Below are positions 1 to 8,770 of a DNA stretch of 64,000 nucleotides, one piece after another. The notes below the pieces were generated by a model. It was not told where the DNA came from. It saw only the letters and a program-made list of their open reading frames with translations, and made no database searches. The position numbers and the translations under genes are program-made. The DNA lies in the NCBI RefSeq assembly GCF_047124445.1, contig NZ_CP138921.1:1798001-1862000 (forward strand). The letters run 5' to 3'. The first letter of the stretch is position 1, and each line of letters starts with the position of its first letter. The stretch is from Shimia sp047124445. GTDB lineage: Bacteria; Pseudomonadota; Alphaproteobacteria; Rhodobacterales; Rhodobacteraceae.

Positions 1-2
1 CA

Positions 3-1469
3 AATACCTGGGAATTCCTGCGCGACCCGATGATCGCCCCCACGGGCTTCCGCGAATATGACGCCCGCTGGCAATTCCCGGAGGCGATCAACCTGCCGGG
101 CATGACCGCGCTTGGCTTTGGCCTTGGCACCCAAATGCAACGCCGTGGTATTGAGCCGGTCATTGCCGTGGGCAACGACTACCGCGACTATTCCGTGTCC
201 ATCAAAATGGCGCTGATTGTTGGCCTGATGAAGGCTGGCATCCACGTGAAGGACATCGGCCCTGCCCTGTCCCCGATGGCTTACTTTGCCCAGTTCCACC
301 TCAACGCGCCCGCCGTGGCTATGGTGACCGCGTCTCACAACCCCAACGGCTGGACCGGCGTGAAGATGGGCTTTGAAAAGCCACTCACCCATGGCCCGGA
401 CGAAATGGCTGAACTGCGCGACATCGTGCTCAACGGCGATTTTGACGCGCACGACGGCGGCAAGCACGAGATCATCGACGGCGTGCGCGAAGCCTACATT
501 GACGACCTGGTTGGCGACTTCAAAATGTCCCGCCCGCTGAAAGTGGTCTGCGCCACCGGCAACGGCACCGCTGCCGCCTTTGCCCCGGAAATCTTCAAAC
601 GTATGGGCGTGGAAGTCGTCGATAGCCACAACCGGCTCGACTACACCTTCCCCAACTACAACCCCAACCCCGAAGCAATGGAAATGCTGCACGACATGTC
701 TGACAGCGTGAAAGCCTCCGGCGCAGACCTCGCGCTCGGCTTTGACGGAGACGGCGACCGTTGCGGCGTGGTGGATGACGAAGGCGAGGAAATCTTTGCC
801 GATAAGGTCGGCGTGATCATGGCCAAGGACCTTGGCAAGCTTTACCCCAACGCCACCTTTGTCGCCGATGTGAAATCCACCGGTCTTTATGCCGCCGACC
901 CGGATCTTTTGGCCACCGGTGCCAAAACCGACTACTGGAAAACCGGCCACAGCCACATGAAACGCCGCGTGCACGAACTCGGCGCACTGGCGGGCTTTGA
1001 AAAATCCGGCCACTACTTCCTCGCGGGTGACGTGGGCCGTGGCTATGACTGCGGTATGCGCGTCGCTGTGGAAATCTGCAAAATGCTCGACCGCAACCCG
1101 GACATGAAAATGTCGGACATGCGCAAGGCCCTGCCCAAAACCTGGTCCACCCCCACCATGTCGCCCTATGCGGCCGACACCGAGAAATACGACATTCTCG
1201 AGCGTATCGTCGCCAAACTCACCGCCATGCACGAGGGTGGTGAAAAAATCGCCGGTCGCGCGATCAGCGAAGTGGTGACCGTGAACGGCGCCCGCGTGAT
1301 TTTGGACAACGGCAGCTGGGGTCTCGTACGCGCGTCCTCCAACACGCCAAACCTGGTTGTGGTGATCGAGAGCAACGAAAGCGACGCCGAAATGCGCCAG
1401 ATCTTTGCCGAAATCGACGCGGTGATCCGCACCGAACCGGGTGTAGGCGACTACGATCAGACGATCTAA
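3..1469 (+). CDS. Phosphomannomutase/phosphoglucomutase, 5' truncated by window edge
   Basis: Alpha-D-phosphohexomutase interconverting hexose 6- and 1-phosphates for sugar-nucleotide and polysaccharide synthesis in the cytoplasm. The active-site phosphoserine loop TASHNP is near base 330 and the metal-binding loop DGDGDR near base 745; the C-terminal domain follows. The reading frame is open from base 3 (NTWEFLRDP before the first ATG at 30), so the true start probably lies just outside the window and the ATG at 30 is internal. Length (over 480 residues) fits the family. A strong terminator follows the stop. Whether mannose or glucose phosphate is preferred cannot be read from sequence. Confidence 0.9.
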   Translation, partial: NTWEFLRDPMIAPTGFREYDARWQFPEAINLPGMTALGFGLGTQMQRRGIEPVIAVGNDYRDYSVSIKMALIVGLMKAGIHVKDIGPALSPMAYFAQFHLNAPAVAMVTASHNPNGWTGVKMGFEKPLTHGPDEMAELRDIVLNGDFDAHDGGKHEIIDGVREAYIDDLVGDFKMSRPLKVVCATGNGTAAAFAPEIFKRMGVEVVDSHNRLDYTFPNYNPNPEAMEMLHDMSDSVKASGADLALGFDGDGDRCGVVDDEGEEIFADKVGVIMAKDLGKLYPNATFVADVKSTGLYAADPDLLATGAKTDYWKTGHSHMKRRVHELGALAGFEKSGHYFLAGDVGRGYDCGMRVAVEICKMLDRNPDMKMSDMRKALPKTWSTPTMSPYAADTEKYDILERIVAKLTAMHEGGEKIAGRAISEVVTVNGARVILDNGSWGLVRASSNTPNLVVVIESNESDAEMRQIFAEIDAVIRTEPGVGDYDQTI

Positions 1470-1492
1470 GCAAACCTAGGAAGCAACAAATG

Positions 1493-1527
1493 AAGGGCGC
1501 CCGCAAAATTGCGGCGCCCTTTTTTTG
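1493..1527 (+). terminator. Rho-independent terminator after phosphohexomutase
   Basis: AAGGGCGC pairs with GCGCCCTT, extended by CGCAA/TTGCG with one bulged C, followed by seven T residues. It ends the mutase transcript and separates it from the convergent HTH gene. Confidence 0.9.
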
Positions 1528-1533
1528 ATGCCC

Positions 1534-1746
1534 CTACTCTTCCTCCGGCACATACTCCAGAATATCTCCCGGCTGACATCCCAGGTGGGCGCAGATCGCC
1601 TCCAACGTATTGAAACGAATGCCTTTCACCTTGCCGGACTTCAGCAGGCTGAGGTTGGTCTCGGTCAATCCAATGGCCTGCGCCAACTCGCGCGAGGTCA
1701 TCTTGCGTTTCACCAGTTCCAAATCGAGGTTGATGCGTATGGGCAT
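1534..1746 (-). CDS. Small Cro/C1-type HTH regulator
   Basis: A 70-residue DNA-binding protein that is almost only a helix-turn-helix domain. The segment SRELAQAIGLTETNLSLLKS is the HTH pair, and the acidic tail ends in EEE. Single-domain XRE proteins of this YozG-like size typically sit beside a DUF2975 membrane protein, and that partner is directly upstream here with an 8-base gap. The two are probably co-transcribed from the divergent promoter region at 2265-2420. Target genes are unknown; autoregulation is an inference. Confidence 0.85.
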   Translation of the reverse strand: MPIRINLDLELVKRKMTSRELAQAIGLTETNLSLLKSGKVKGIRFNTLEAICAHLGCQPGDILEYVPEEE

Positions 1747-1754
1747 AGGGCCTC

Positions 1755-2264
1755 CTACAGGAACTGGCTGTTCTCGTCAGCAATTTCTTGCGCCTGAGAG
1801 AGCGACCGGCTGATCGCAAAAAACACCACCCCAAGCACCAGGAAAACCACATCAATATCGATGTCGATCAACACAAACTCCGGGCGCAACTCTGGTTCCA
1901 AATGGGCGCTCAACACCACCGGTTGCATCGACACATTTAACGCGTTGAGCAGCCAAAACGCCAAGAACGCGTAGGCACACAGCCGAAGGTGCCTCCCCAA
2001 CTGCGCGAAGTCCTGCGGATTCTTCAAAAGCAGGATTCGGTCCAGCGCCCAGAACCCGACGCCCAGACTGATCAACGCGGGCCACATCATCCCCATGCCA
2101 ACCAGAATCGCCCAGAGCGGCGGCACAGGCATATCCAAAGGCAAATCAAAGGCATCGGCGAGCATTTCGCCCGTGCCAAGGAAGGCGGATATCCACAACA
2201 CCGCCCAACCAAAGGTGAAATAGACCAGCGTGATCAGCATGGCGAGACGGGCCACTAGCTTCAT
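1755..2264 (-). CDS. DUF2975 membrane protein
   Basis: Predicted inner-membrane protein of 169 residues with about four hydrophobic segments (beginning LVARLAMLITLVYF, then a WAILVGMGMMWPALISL stretch, LCAYAFLAFWLL and VVFLVLGVVFFAI). The family has no known biochemical role and is usually paired with a small HTH regulator, as here. I chose the start at 2264 because a GGAG lies 7 bases before it. In-frame starts further upstream (2315, 2366) lack a ribosome binding site and would add a non-family extension. The reading frame ends 8 bases before the HTH gene. Confidence 0.8.
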   Translation of the reverse strand: MKLVARLAMLITLVYFTFGWAVLWISAFLGTGEMLADAFDLPLDMPVPPLWAILVGMGMMWPALISLGVGFWALDRILLLKNPQDFAQLGRHLRLCAYAFLAFWLLNALNVSMQPVVLSAHLEPELRPEFVLIDIDIDVVFLVLGVVFFAISRSLSQAQEIADENSQFL

Positions 2265-2420
2265 GATTTTGCTCCATAAGTTGTTGCCTTTCAGTAATCC
2301 AATTACGTTTTTCATGCAAGCTTTTACGCAAAACATAAAACTTTTGCCTTGAAATGAAAACCCCACCCTCCTAAATGTCGCTCATCCCAAGACGGACTCA
2401 TTTTGAAAGGACCAACCCAA

Positions 2421-2789
2421 ATGACACACAACACATTGATGCTTAGCCTGATTGCCGCCCTGTCTCTGGCCGCCTGCACCGCCCCAGTGGATCGCCCGCT
2501 GACAGTGGACGGCACCCGCAACGCCAATTTTGACAGCGATTACAACGCCTGCCACGCACAGGCAGCTTCCTTCACCAACGGCGCCGGGGCCGAAAGCGCT
2601 GCGGTCGGAGCTGTAATTGGCGCAGGCGTAGGCGCCATTGAGGCGGATGATGAATGGGAAGGTGCCGTGGTTGGCGCAATCACCGGCGGCGCTATCGGTG
2701 CAGCCGAAAATGCGTCCAAAGTGAATGATGAACGCCGCAACGTTCTGATCCGCTGCATGCAAAACCGCGGCCACGACGTGATCGGCTAA
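2421..2789 (+). CDS. Glycine-zipper lipoprotein
   Basis: Exported lipoprotein of 122 residues. The signal peptide ends in the lipobox SLAAC, so the mature protein begins at a lipidated Cys. The middle contains small-residue repeats (AVGAVIGAGVGAIEADDEWEGAVVGAITGGAIGAA, here described as two Gly-rich segments around an acidic turn), typical of a glycine-zipper membrane domain. The start at 2421 has AAAGGA 9 bases upstream; an earlier ATG at 2403 would put the signal peptide in the wrong register. Single-gene unit, ended by a strong terminator. Function unknown, envelope-associated. Confidence 0.8.
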   Translation: MTHNTLMLSLIAALSLAACTAPVDRPLTVDGTRNANFDSDYNACHAQAASFTNGAGAESAAVGAVIGAGVGAIEADDEWEGAVVGAITGGAIGAAENASKVNDERRNVLIRCMQNRGHDVIG

Positions 2790-2797
2790 GCACACAA

Positions 2798-2834
2798 AAA
2801 CACCCGCAGGGGTCCTCCGCCTGCGGGTGTTTTC
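2798..2834. terminator. Bidirectional terminator between lipoprotein gene and dcp
   Basis: AAACACCCGCAGG (2798-2810) pairs perfectly with CCTGCGGGTGTTT (2820-2832). T-rich tracts follow on both strands, so it can stop both convergent genes. Confidence 0.9.
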
Positions 2835-2854
2835 TCTTGCAACTGAAGTGCGCT

Positions 2855-4867
2855 TCAGGCTGCCAAGCCGCGCCCTTTCAAAAGCGCTTCAACGCCCGGC
2901 AAACGCCCGCGGAACCGCTTATACAGCTCATCGGCCTCCACCGATCCGCCGGTCGACAGTATGTGCTGCTCCAGCGCCTTGGCCGTCTCCGGGTCAAACG
3001 CGCCCCCCGCCTCCTCAAAGGCCTCAAACGCATCCGCATCCATCACCTCAGACCACATGTAGCTGTAGTAACCAGAGCTATAGCCGTCCCCGGCAAACAC
3101 ATGGGCAAAATGCGGCGTTGCGTGGCGCATGGTGATCGCCGCAGGCATGCCCAGCTCCGCCAGAACCTCTGCCTGTTTCGCCATCGGATCGCTTGGGGCT
3201 GCACCCTCGTGGAACGCCAGATCGACCAGCGCAGAGGCGACATATTCCACCGTGGCAAAGCCCTGATCAAAGTTCGCCGCACCCAGCACCTTCTCCAACA
3301 TCGCCTGCGGCATGGCCTCCCCGGTCTCCGCATGGGTCGCATACTCCGCCAGCACCTCTGGCACCTCAAGCCAGTGTTCATACAACTGGCTGGGCAGTTC
3401 TACAAAGTCTCGCGCCACAGAGGTCCCGGAAATGCTCTCATAGGTCACATTGGACAGCATCTGATGCAGCGCATGGCCAAACTCATGGAACAGGGTCCGC
3501 GCATCGTCATAGCTGAGCAGCGCCGGGTCTCCCTTTGCAAAATTGCAGACATTAATCACAACAGGCCCCTGCACTTCCGGGAATTTCGCCTGCCCTCGCA
3601 TCGCTGAACACCACGCACCAGAGCGTTTGCCACCCCGCGCAAAATAATCCCCAATGAACACCGCCACATGGTCCCCGTCGCGTGTCACTTCCCAGGCGCG
3701 GCAATCCTCATGATACAGCGGCACATCCAACTCTTTGAACTGCAACCCAAACAGCTTGGTCGCACAGGCAAAGCTCGCCTCAATCATCCGATCAAGCTGC
3801 AGGTAAGGCTTGAGCGCCGCCTCATCCAGATCATGCTCCGCCTTGCGCCGCTTCTCCGCATAGTACCGCCAATCCCAAGGCGCCAGATCGCCGTTGATCC
3901 CATCCGCATGCATCATCTCAGTCAGCACGGCGGCATCTGCCTCCGCCCGCGCTTTGGCGGGTGCCCAGACATCCATCAACAACCCGCGCACCGCCTCCGG
4001 CGTCTTGGCCATCTCGGTTTCCAATTTGTAGTCCGCAAAGCTGGCATATCCCAAGAGCTTCGCCCGCTCCTCGCGCAGCGCCAGAATCTCCCCCGCAATC
4101 GCGCGGTTGTCGGTCTCGCCGCCATTGGCCCCACGCGCTGCCCAAGCCTCAAACGCCTTCTCCCGAAGATCTCGGCGCGGCGAAAACTGCAAAAACGGCA
4201 CAATGATTGAGCGCGACAGCGTCACCACCGGCCCGTCTGCACCTTTTTCTTCGCCAGCCGCCCGCGCCGCATCCACGGCAAAGGCAGGCAACCCTTCCAG
4301 GTCTTCCTCCGCCAGCGGCATGAACCACGCGCGTTCGTCCGCCAGCAGGTTCTGCGTGAACTCCGTGCCCAACACGGCCAAACGACCTTTGATCTCTTTC
4401 ATGCGCGCATCCGCATCGCCTTCCAGCGCCGCGCCGCCGCGTACAAAGCCACGGTGTGTCAACATCAACACCCGCTGCTGCTCTTCCGTCAGATCCAACG
4501 TGTCTCGCGCATCCCAAATAGCTTTGATCCGGCCAAACAACGCTTTGTTCGCCGAAATCTCCGCAGAGTGCGCCGCCAGTTTGGGCGAGAAGTCTCGCTG
4601 CAGTTCTTCCCGCGCCGGATTGCTGTCGGCCCCGGCCACCGAGAAAAACACGGACAGCACCTTGTCGAGTCCCTCACCCGCCACTTCCATGGCTTCAATG
4701 GTGTTGGCAAAGCTCGGCGCCTCGGTGCTCTCAGCAATCGCGTCAATCTCTGCCTTATGCGCAGCCAAAGCCTCCTCAAAGGCAGGCGCAAAATCGTCGT
4801 CAGAAATCTTGTCGAATGGGGCGAGTTTAAACGGGGTGTCCCACGCGGACAGCAGCGGATTTGTCAT
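2855..4867 (-). CDS. dcp: M3 family oligopeptidase (peptidyl-dipeptidase Dcp/OpdA type)
   Basis: Cytoplasmic zinc metallopeptidase of 670 residues that degrades short peptides. The zinc site HEFGH is in the segment LFHEFGHALHQM, followed about 25 residues later by the third-ligand Glu region (VELPSQLYEHW). Length and ending (a short tail after LYKRFRGR) fit Dcp/oligopeptidase A. An AAGGAG lies 9 bases before the start. It is the last of the minus-strand genes here, separated from moeB by 155 bases. Dcp versus OpdA specificity cannot be settled from the motif alone. Confidence 0.9.
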   Translation of the reverse strand: MTNPLLSAWDTPFKLAPFDKISDDDFAPAFEEALAAHKAEIDAIAESTEAPSFANTIEAMEVAGEGLDKVLSVFFSVAGADSNPAREELQRDFSPKLAAHSAEISANKALFGRIKAIWDARDTLDLTEEQQRVLMLTHRGFVRGGAALEGDADARMKEIKGRLAVLGTEFTQNLLADERAWFMPLAEEDLEGLPAFAVDAARAAGEEKGADGPVVTLSRSIIVPFLQFSPRRDLREKAFEAWAARGANGGETDNRAIAGEILALREERAKLLGYASFADYKLETEMAKTPEAVRGLLMDVWAPAKARAEADAAVLTEMMHADGINGDLAPWDWRYYAEKRRKAEHDLDEAALKPYLQLDRMIEASFACATKLFGLQFKELDVPLYHEDCRAWEVTRDGDHVAVFIGDYFARGGKRSGAWCSAMRGQAKFPEVQGPVVINVCNFAKGDPALLSYDDARTLFHEFGHALHQMLSNVTYESISGTSVARDFVELPSQLYEHWLEVPEVLAEYATHAETGEAMPQAMLEKVLGAANFDQGFATVEYVASALVDLAFHEGAAPSDPMAKQAEVLAELGMPAAITMRHATPHFAHVFAGDGYSSGYYSYMWSEVMDADAFEAFEEAGGAFDPETAKALEQHILSTGGSVEADELYKRFRGRLPGVEALLKGRGLAA

Positions 4868-4984
4868 CAGATGAATCTCCTTTGCCCCACCCTAGGCAGC
4901 GCTCAAAGGAGGTGCAATCCACCTCACCAATCCGTGCACAGTTGCACAGGTTAGACGGTCATGTGCAGCCATCGCCACAGTCGC

Positions 4985-5020
4985 AAAACAGCCGCGATAC
5001 CGACGCATTACCGACGTGGA
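4985..5020. repeat. Dispersed 36-bp repeat, copy 1
   Basis: A stretch containing AAACAGCCGCGATACCGAC and then ATTACCGACGTGG. The same arrangement recurs at 41152-41187 with about six changes. Each copy holds two TACCGAC heptamers 12 bases apart. Both copies lie in the same orientation just downstream of the stop codon of a minus-strand gene (here moeB, which ends at 5023). Confidence 0.6.
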
Positions 5021-5022
5021 AA

Positions 5023-6078
5023 TCAGCCGTTTTTGCCACCACACGTCGGGCAATCCGAACGCGGCTTCAGCCCAATCTTGCGGGTCTCTCCCCACAGGGC
5101 GTCATAGATCATCATCTCACCGCGCAAGGCTGCCCCGGCACCGGTAATCACCTTCACGGCCTCCGCCGCCATCATCGTGCCGACAACGCCCGGCAACGGG
5201 CCGACAACCCCCGCTTCCGAACAGCTCGGCGCCATACCCGGCGCGGGCGCTTCTGGAAAAATGCATTGATAACAGGGGGTTCCGCTGGCCGTGTCAAACA
5301 CGCTCAACTGCCCTTCCCATTGCGACAACGCGCCGGAAATCAACGGCTTGCCCTGCGCCACGCAGACTTCGTTCACCAAATAGCGCGTGTCAAAATTGTC
5401 CGTGCCATCCAGCACCAGATCGTATTCGCCAATGATCTCCGCCGCATCTTCTTCGGTCAGCCTGCGAGGGTATGGCACCACCGTCACAAACGGGTTCTGC
5501 GCCGTCATCGCCTCTGCCGCCGAGAGCACCTTCGGCGTGCCAATCGCCTCATCTTTGTGGATCACCTGACGCTGCAAATTGGAGTTATCGACCACATCGT
5601 CGTCCACCACGCCGATGCGCCCCACACCAGCCGCCGCCAGATAGAGCAAAACCGGCGATCCAAGCCCACCAGCCCCAACAACCAACACCTTGGCATCTTT
5701 CAGCTTTTTCTGCCCCAATCCGCCAAGTTCGCGCAGCACAATATGGCGCGCATAGCGGTTCAACTCGGTCTCTGAAAACAGCTCCTGCGCCGCGTTCTCC
5801 TGCGCCTCATCTTCGGCTTTCGCGTCCGCTTTCTGACGTAGTTTTTGCAGCATGCTGGAATAGGCCAAGACCACCGCGACCGCGCCGCCGATCATCAGCC
5901 ACATCGCCAGACTGCCACCCGTCGCGATCACCAATTGATGCTCCGGCGGAAACACCGCCTGCACTCCAACAACAGCGAGATACAGCAAGCCAATCATGGT
6001 CCACCGCGCCGATTTTGGCGCGCCCATGACCATGCCAATGCCCCACAGCCCCGCGGCCATCACCAACACCAGAAGCAT
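5023..6078 (-). CDS. moeB: MoeB/ThiF-like adenylyltransferase with N-terminal membrane anchor
   Basis: E1-like enzyme that adenylates the C-terminal Gly-Gly of a sulfur-carrier protein (MoaD or ThiS) for molybdopterin or thiamine synthesis. The canonical domain starts near residue 101 (RYARHIVLRELGG); the nucleotide loop GAGGLG is at 135-140, and two CxxC pairs (CYQC and CPTC) form the zinc site. The protein is 351 residues, about 95 longer than a standard MoeB, because the first about 75 residues carry two or three hydrophobic helices and then a charged linker. The start overlaps the dut stop as TGATG, so the genes are translationally coupled. Confidence 0.85.
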   Translation of the reverse strand: MLLVLVMAAGLWGIGMVMGAPKSARWTMIGLLYLAVVGVQAVFPPEHQLVIATGGSLAMWLMIGGAVAVVLAYSSMLQKLRQKADAKAEDEAQENAAQELFSETELNRYARHIVLRELGGLGQKKLKDAKVLVVGAGGLGSPVLLYLAAAGVGRIGVVDDDVVDNSNLQRQVIHKDEAIGTPKVLSAAEAMTAQNPFVTVVPYPRRLTEEDAAEIIGEYDLVLDGTDNFDTRYLVNEVCVAQGKPLISGALSQWEGQLSVFDTASGTPCYQCIFPEAPAPGMAPSCSEAGVVGPLPGVVGTMMAAEAVKVITGAGAALRGEMMIYDALWGETRKIGLKPRSDCPTCGGKNG

Positions 6079-6545
6079 CAGCAGACTCCCGTCGAGCCAA
6101 ACCCGCCTGTCCCGCGGCTGGTTTCACTAAGCTCTTGATCTAATGTGAACTCTGCAGTCACAGTCGGGGCCACAACCATCTGCGCAATGCGCATGCCGTG
6201 AGTGATTTCAAACGCTTCCTGCCCGGCGTTCAAAACAATCACCCCAAGCGGCCCGCGATAGTCGCTGTCAATGGTGCCCGGGCTGTTTGGCAAGGTGATC
6301 CCATGCTTCAGCGCCAGCCCAGAGCGCGGCCGCATCTGCACTTCATAGCCCTGCGGAATTTCCAGCGACAGCCCGGTTGGCACCAACACCCGCGCGCCGG
6401 GTTCCAAAGTCACGCCATCCCGTTGATCTGCAGGAAAATTTGCTCGCACATCTGCTCCGGCAGCGCCTGCGGTCTCATAGGACGGCAACGCAACCTCCCG
6501 GTCCGCATCCTCCAACCACTTCAGCTTAATTGGCACCGCCGTCAT
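6078..6545 (-). CDS. dut: dUTP diphosphatase
   Basis: Trimeric dUTPase that hydrolyses dUTP to dUMP and pyrophosphate, keeping uracil out of DNA and feeding dTMP synthesis. At 155 residues it shows the family motifs in order: ADVRAN, RPRSGLALKHGI, the substrate-binding PGTIDSDYRG and the Arg-rich tail RGTGGFGSTG. It lies between coaBC (48-base gap upstream) and moeB (TGATG overlap downstream). The coaBC-dut adjacency is widespread in proteobacteria. Confidence 0.96.
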   Translation of the reverse strand: MTAVPIKLKWLEDADREVALPSYETAGAAGADVRANFPADQRDGVTLEPGARVLVPTGLSLEIPQGYEVQMRPRSGLALKHGITLPNSPGTIDSDYRGPLGVIVLNAGQEAFEITHGMRIAQMVVAPTVTAEFTLDQELSETSRGTGGFGSTGVC

Positions 6546-6593
6546 GTCTTCTCTTTACCCCAATTTTCCCGCTTAAGAGCACGCAAACGCGCG

Positions 6594-7790
6594 TCACTTC
6601 GCCAGCGTATCCGCGATCTTCGCGGCCAGTTTCTCCGCCACGTCTGCCTTGCCCATACGGGGCCAAGCCTCTGATCCCGCGTCCGAAATCAGCGTCACCG
6701 CGTTTTCGCTGCCGCCCATGATCCCGGTCGCGGGGCTCACGTCATTGGCAACAATCCAGTCACATCCCTTCCGGATACGTTTGGCGGTAGCATTGTCGAT
6801 CACATCATCGGTTTCCGCCGCAAAGCCCACGACCAACCCCGGGCGCCCATCCGCCATCTGGCTCACAGTTGCCAAAATGTCTGGGTTCTCGGCAAACTCC
6901 AAGGTTGGCAGGCCGCCCTTGGTCTTTTTTATCTTGCTGTCAGAAGCACTTGCAACCCGCCAGTCGGCCACTGCAGCGCAGAAGATCGCCGCATCGACCG
7001 GCAACGCCCCTTGCACAGCCTCCAGCATTTCCGCCGCCGTCTGCACCTCAACCACCTGCGCCCCCGTCGGCCGCGCCGCATCCGCCGGTCCTGTGACAAA
7101 CACCACCTCCGCGCCTAGTTTCACCAGCGCATTGGCAATCGCTGTGCCCTGTGCCCCTGACGACCGATTGGCGATGTAACGCACGGGATCAATTGGCTCA
7201 TGTGTTGGCCCGGACGTCACCAAAACACGTTGCCCCTGCAACGGGCCTTCGGACAGAGCGCCTTGAATCGCCTCAACAATTTCCATTGGTTCCGACATCC
7301 GCCCCGGCCCAAACTCGCCACAGGCCATGTCGCCTTCATTCGGGCCAACAAAACTCACGCCATCCCCTTTCAACTGCGCCAGGTTGCGCTGCGTTGCCGG
7401 ATGATCCCACATCCGCACGTTCATCGCCGGCGCTACAAGCACCTGGGTGTCCGTCGCCAGTAACAGGGTTGAGGCCATGTCATTGGCCATGCCGTTGGCC
7501 ATCTTTGCCATCAAATCCGCCGTGCCCGGCGCGACCACGATTAAATCCGCCGAGCGCGACAATTGGATATGTCCCATCTCCGCTTCATCGGTCAGGTCAA
7601 ACAAATCGCGATAAACCTTTTCCCCCGCCAAAGACGACACGGACAAAGGTGTAACAAACTCTTCCGCCGCACGGGTCAACACGGGCGTCACCCAGGCGCC
7701 GCGCTCCCGCAACCGCCGGATCAGCTCCAAAGATTTATAGGCCGCGATTCCACCGGCTATGATCAGGAGAATTCGTTTGTCTGTCAGCAT
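6594..7790 (-). CDS. coaBC: Bifunctional phosphopantothenoylcysteine synthetase/decarboxylase
   Basis: Coenzyme A biosynthesis enzyme of 398 residues. The N-terminal flavoprotein half (CoaC, residues about 1-180) decarboxylates phosphopantothenoylcysteine; it shows the HIQLSRSADL region and the PAMNVRMW motif. The C-terminal half (CoaB) joins cysteine to 4'-phosphopantothenate using CTP and shows TSGPTHEPIDPVRYI and the dimer-interface lysine region KIKK. First gene of a coaBC-dut-moeB unit; the 66 bases to the upstream ChaN-like gene hold no obvious terminator. Confidence 0.96.
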   Translation of the reverse strand: MLTDKRILLIIAGGIAAYKSLELIRRLRERGAWVTPVLTRAAEEFVTPLSVSSLAGEKVYRDLFDLTDEAEMGHIQLSRSADLIVVAPGTADLMAKMANGMANDMASTLLLATDTQVLVAPAMNVRMWDHPATQRNLAQLKGDGVSFVGPNEGDMACGEFGPGRMSEPMEIVEAIQGALSEGPLQGQRVLVTSGPTHEPIDPVRYIANRSSGAQGTAIANALVKLGAEVVFVTGPADAARPTGAQVVEVQTAAEMLEAVQGALPVDAAIFCAAVADWRVASASDSKIKKTKGGLPTLEFAENPDILATVSQMADGRPGLVVGFAAETDDVIDNATAKRIRKGCDWIVANDVSPATGIMGGSENAVTLISDAGSEAWPRMGKADVAEKLAAKIADTLAK

Positions 7791-7856
7791 TTAGCAGACC
7801 TCTTTCACGCTAAGGTGCCCAAACCTAGGCCGCATGGGCCAAAGGGGCAAGCATGC

Positions 7857-8648
7857 TTATTGGAACGCCGCACAGGGATCATCCCGCTCCGCAGCCTCTG
7901 TCACAATCCAGAGATCATAGGGCGGCTCACTCTCCGGCTCCGCCTCAAGCTGACCAAAGGACATGGAGGCAATCTCTTTTGGCAACAAGACCGGCACGCC
8001 CCAATCCATGCGGGCATGTCCATTGCCGGTGATCACCGCCACCGGACCACCGGTTTCCGCCAAAGCTTCGGTCACCGCCTGCGCCAGACGCGCATCCCGC
8101 AACCGCTGCGCCATGACCATGCCGGGCAACATTTCTTCAGGCAACGCATCACAATGCGCCGCCAATTGCAGCGCCTCACGCGCCTCCTGCTGCGCCTCTG
8201 GCAAGGGGAGCGTCAAGCCGAACTCCGCACCGGCCCCATTCAGAACGCTGCTCATATCTCCGCCTTTAAACGCAACCCCAGCGGCTTCTCGTGACACTTG
8301 CGCGCCATAGATCTTGGCATCCCCAAGCGCGGCAAACACCGGATAATACATAGAAAAATCCGGCCACCCGCTGTCATTCCAACCCAGTGCCACTTCCAAC
8401 GCAGGGCCGTCATCCAACAACTCCGGAGTGACTTTTTCTGCCTGCGCTGGCACCAACATCTCAAACACCACCGCCTTTGGTCCAATCGCCAAAATCGCCT
8501 GCGCCTGATTGTCGTGATGCACCGGGTTGTCGTGCACTTCGCCGAGGAACACCACATCCGCGTCTCTGAACAGATCGTAAGACACCGATTGGGCAAAACC
8601 TGCGCTGGCCAAAAGCGAGAAAGTAAGAGCTGCAACTGTCTGTTTCAT
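7857..8648 (-). CDS. ChaN-family haem/iron-associated protein
   Basis: Exported protein of 263 residues in the ChaN (DUF399) family, linked in other bacteria to haem or iron uptake. Seen here: a cleavable signal peptide ending ASAGFA, the conserved FLGEVHDNPVHHDNQ segment with its His cluster, and near the end GNGHARMDWGVP. ChaN proteins are usually lipoproteins, but there is no lipobox Cys in this copy, so it is probably soluble in the periplasm. The start codon and the divergent cobU start are 122 bases apart. Haem binding is a family inference. Confidence 0.8.
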   Translation of the reverse strand: MKQTVAALTFSLLASAGFAQSVSYDLFRDADVVFLGEVHDNPVHHDNQAQAILAIGPKAVVFEMLVPAQAEKVTPELLDDGPALEVALGWNDSGWPDFSMYYPVFAALGDAKIYGAQVSREAAGVAFKGGDMSSVLNGAGAEFGLTLPLPEAQQEAREALQLAAHCDALPEEMLPGMVMAQRLRDARLAQAVTEALAETGGPVAVITGNGHARMDWGVPVLLPKEIASMSFGQLEAEPESEPPYDLWIVTEAAERDDPCAAFQ

Positions 8649-8770
8649 GCCGCCACCAAATCGCGCCCGTCCAAGAGATGCAAGCCCACCCTACGTCGCA
8701 GGCACCATTCCCGCTTGCCCCCCCTGCGTGAATGCCGCAGGGTGCCCGCCAACGCGTTAGGGATACAATC

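Noticed and set aside
8649..8770. Possible cobalamin riboswitch before cobU
   Set aside because: Only a 7-bp hairpin (CCCTGCG/CGCAGGG) is present; the B12-box and length needed are missing.
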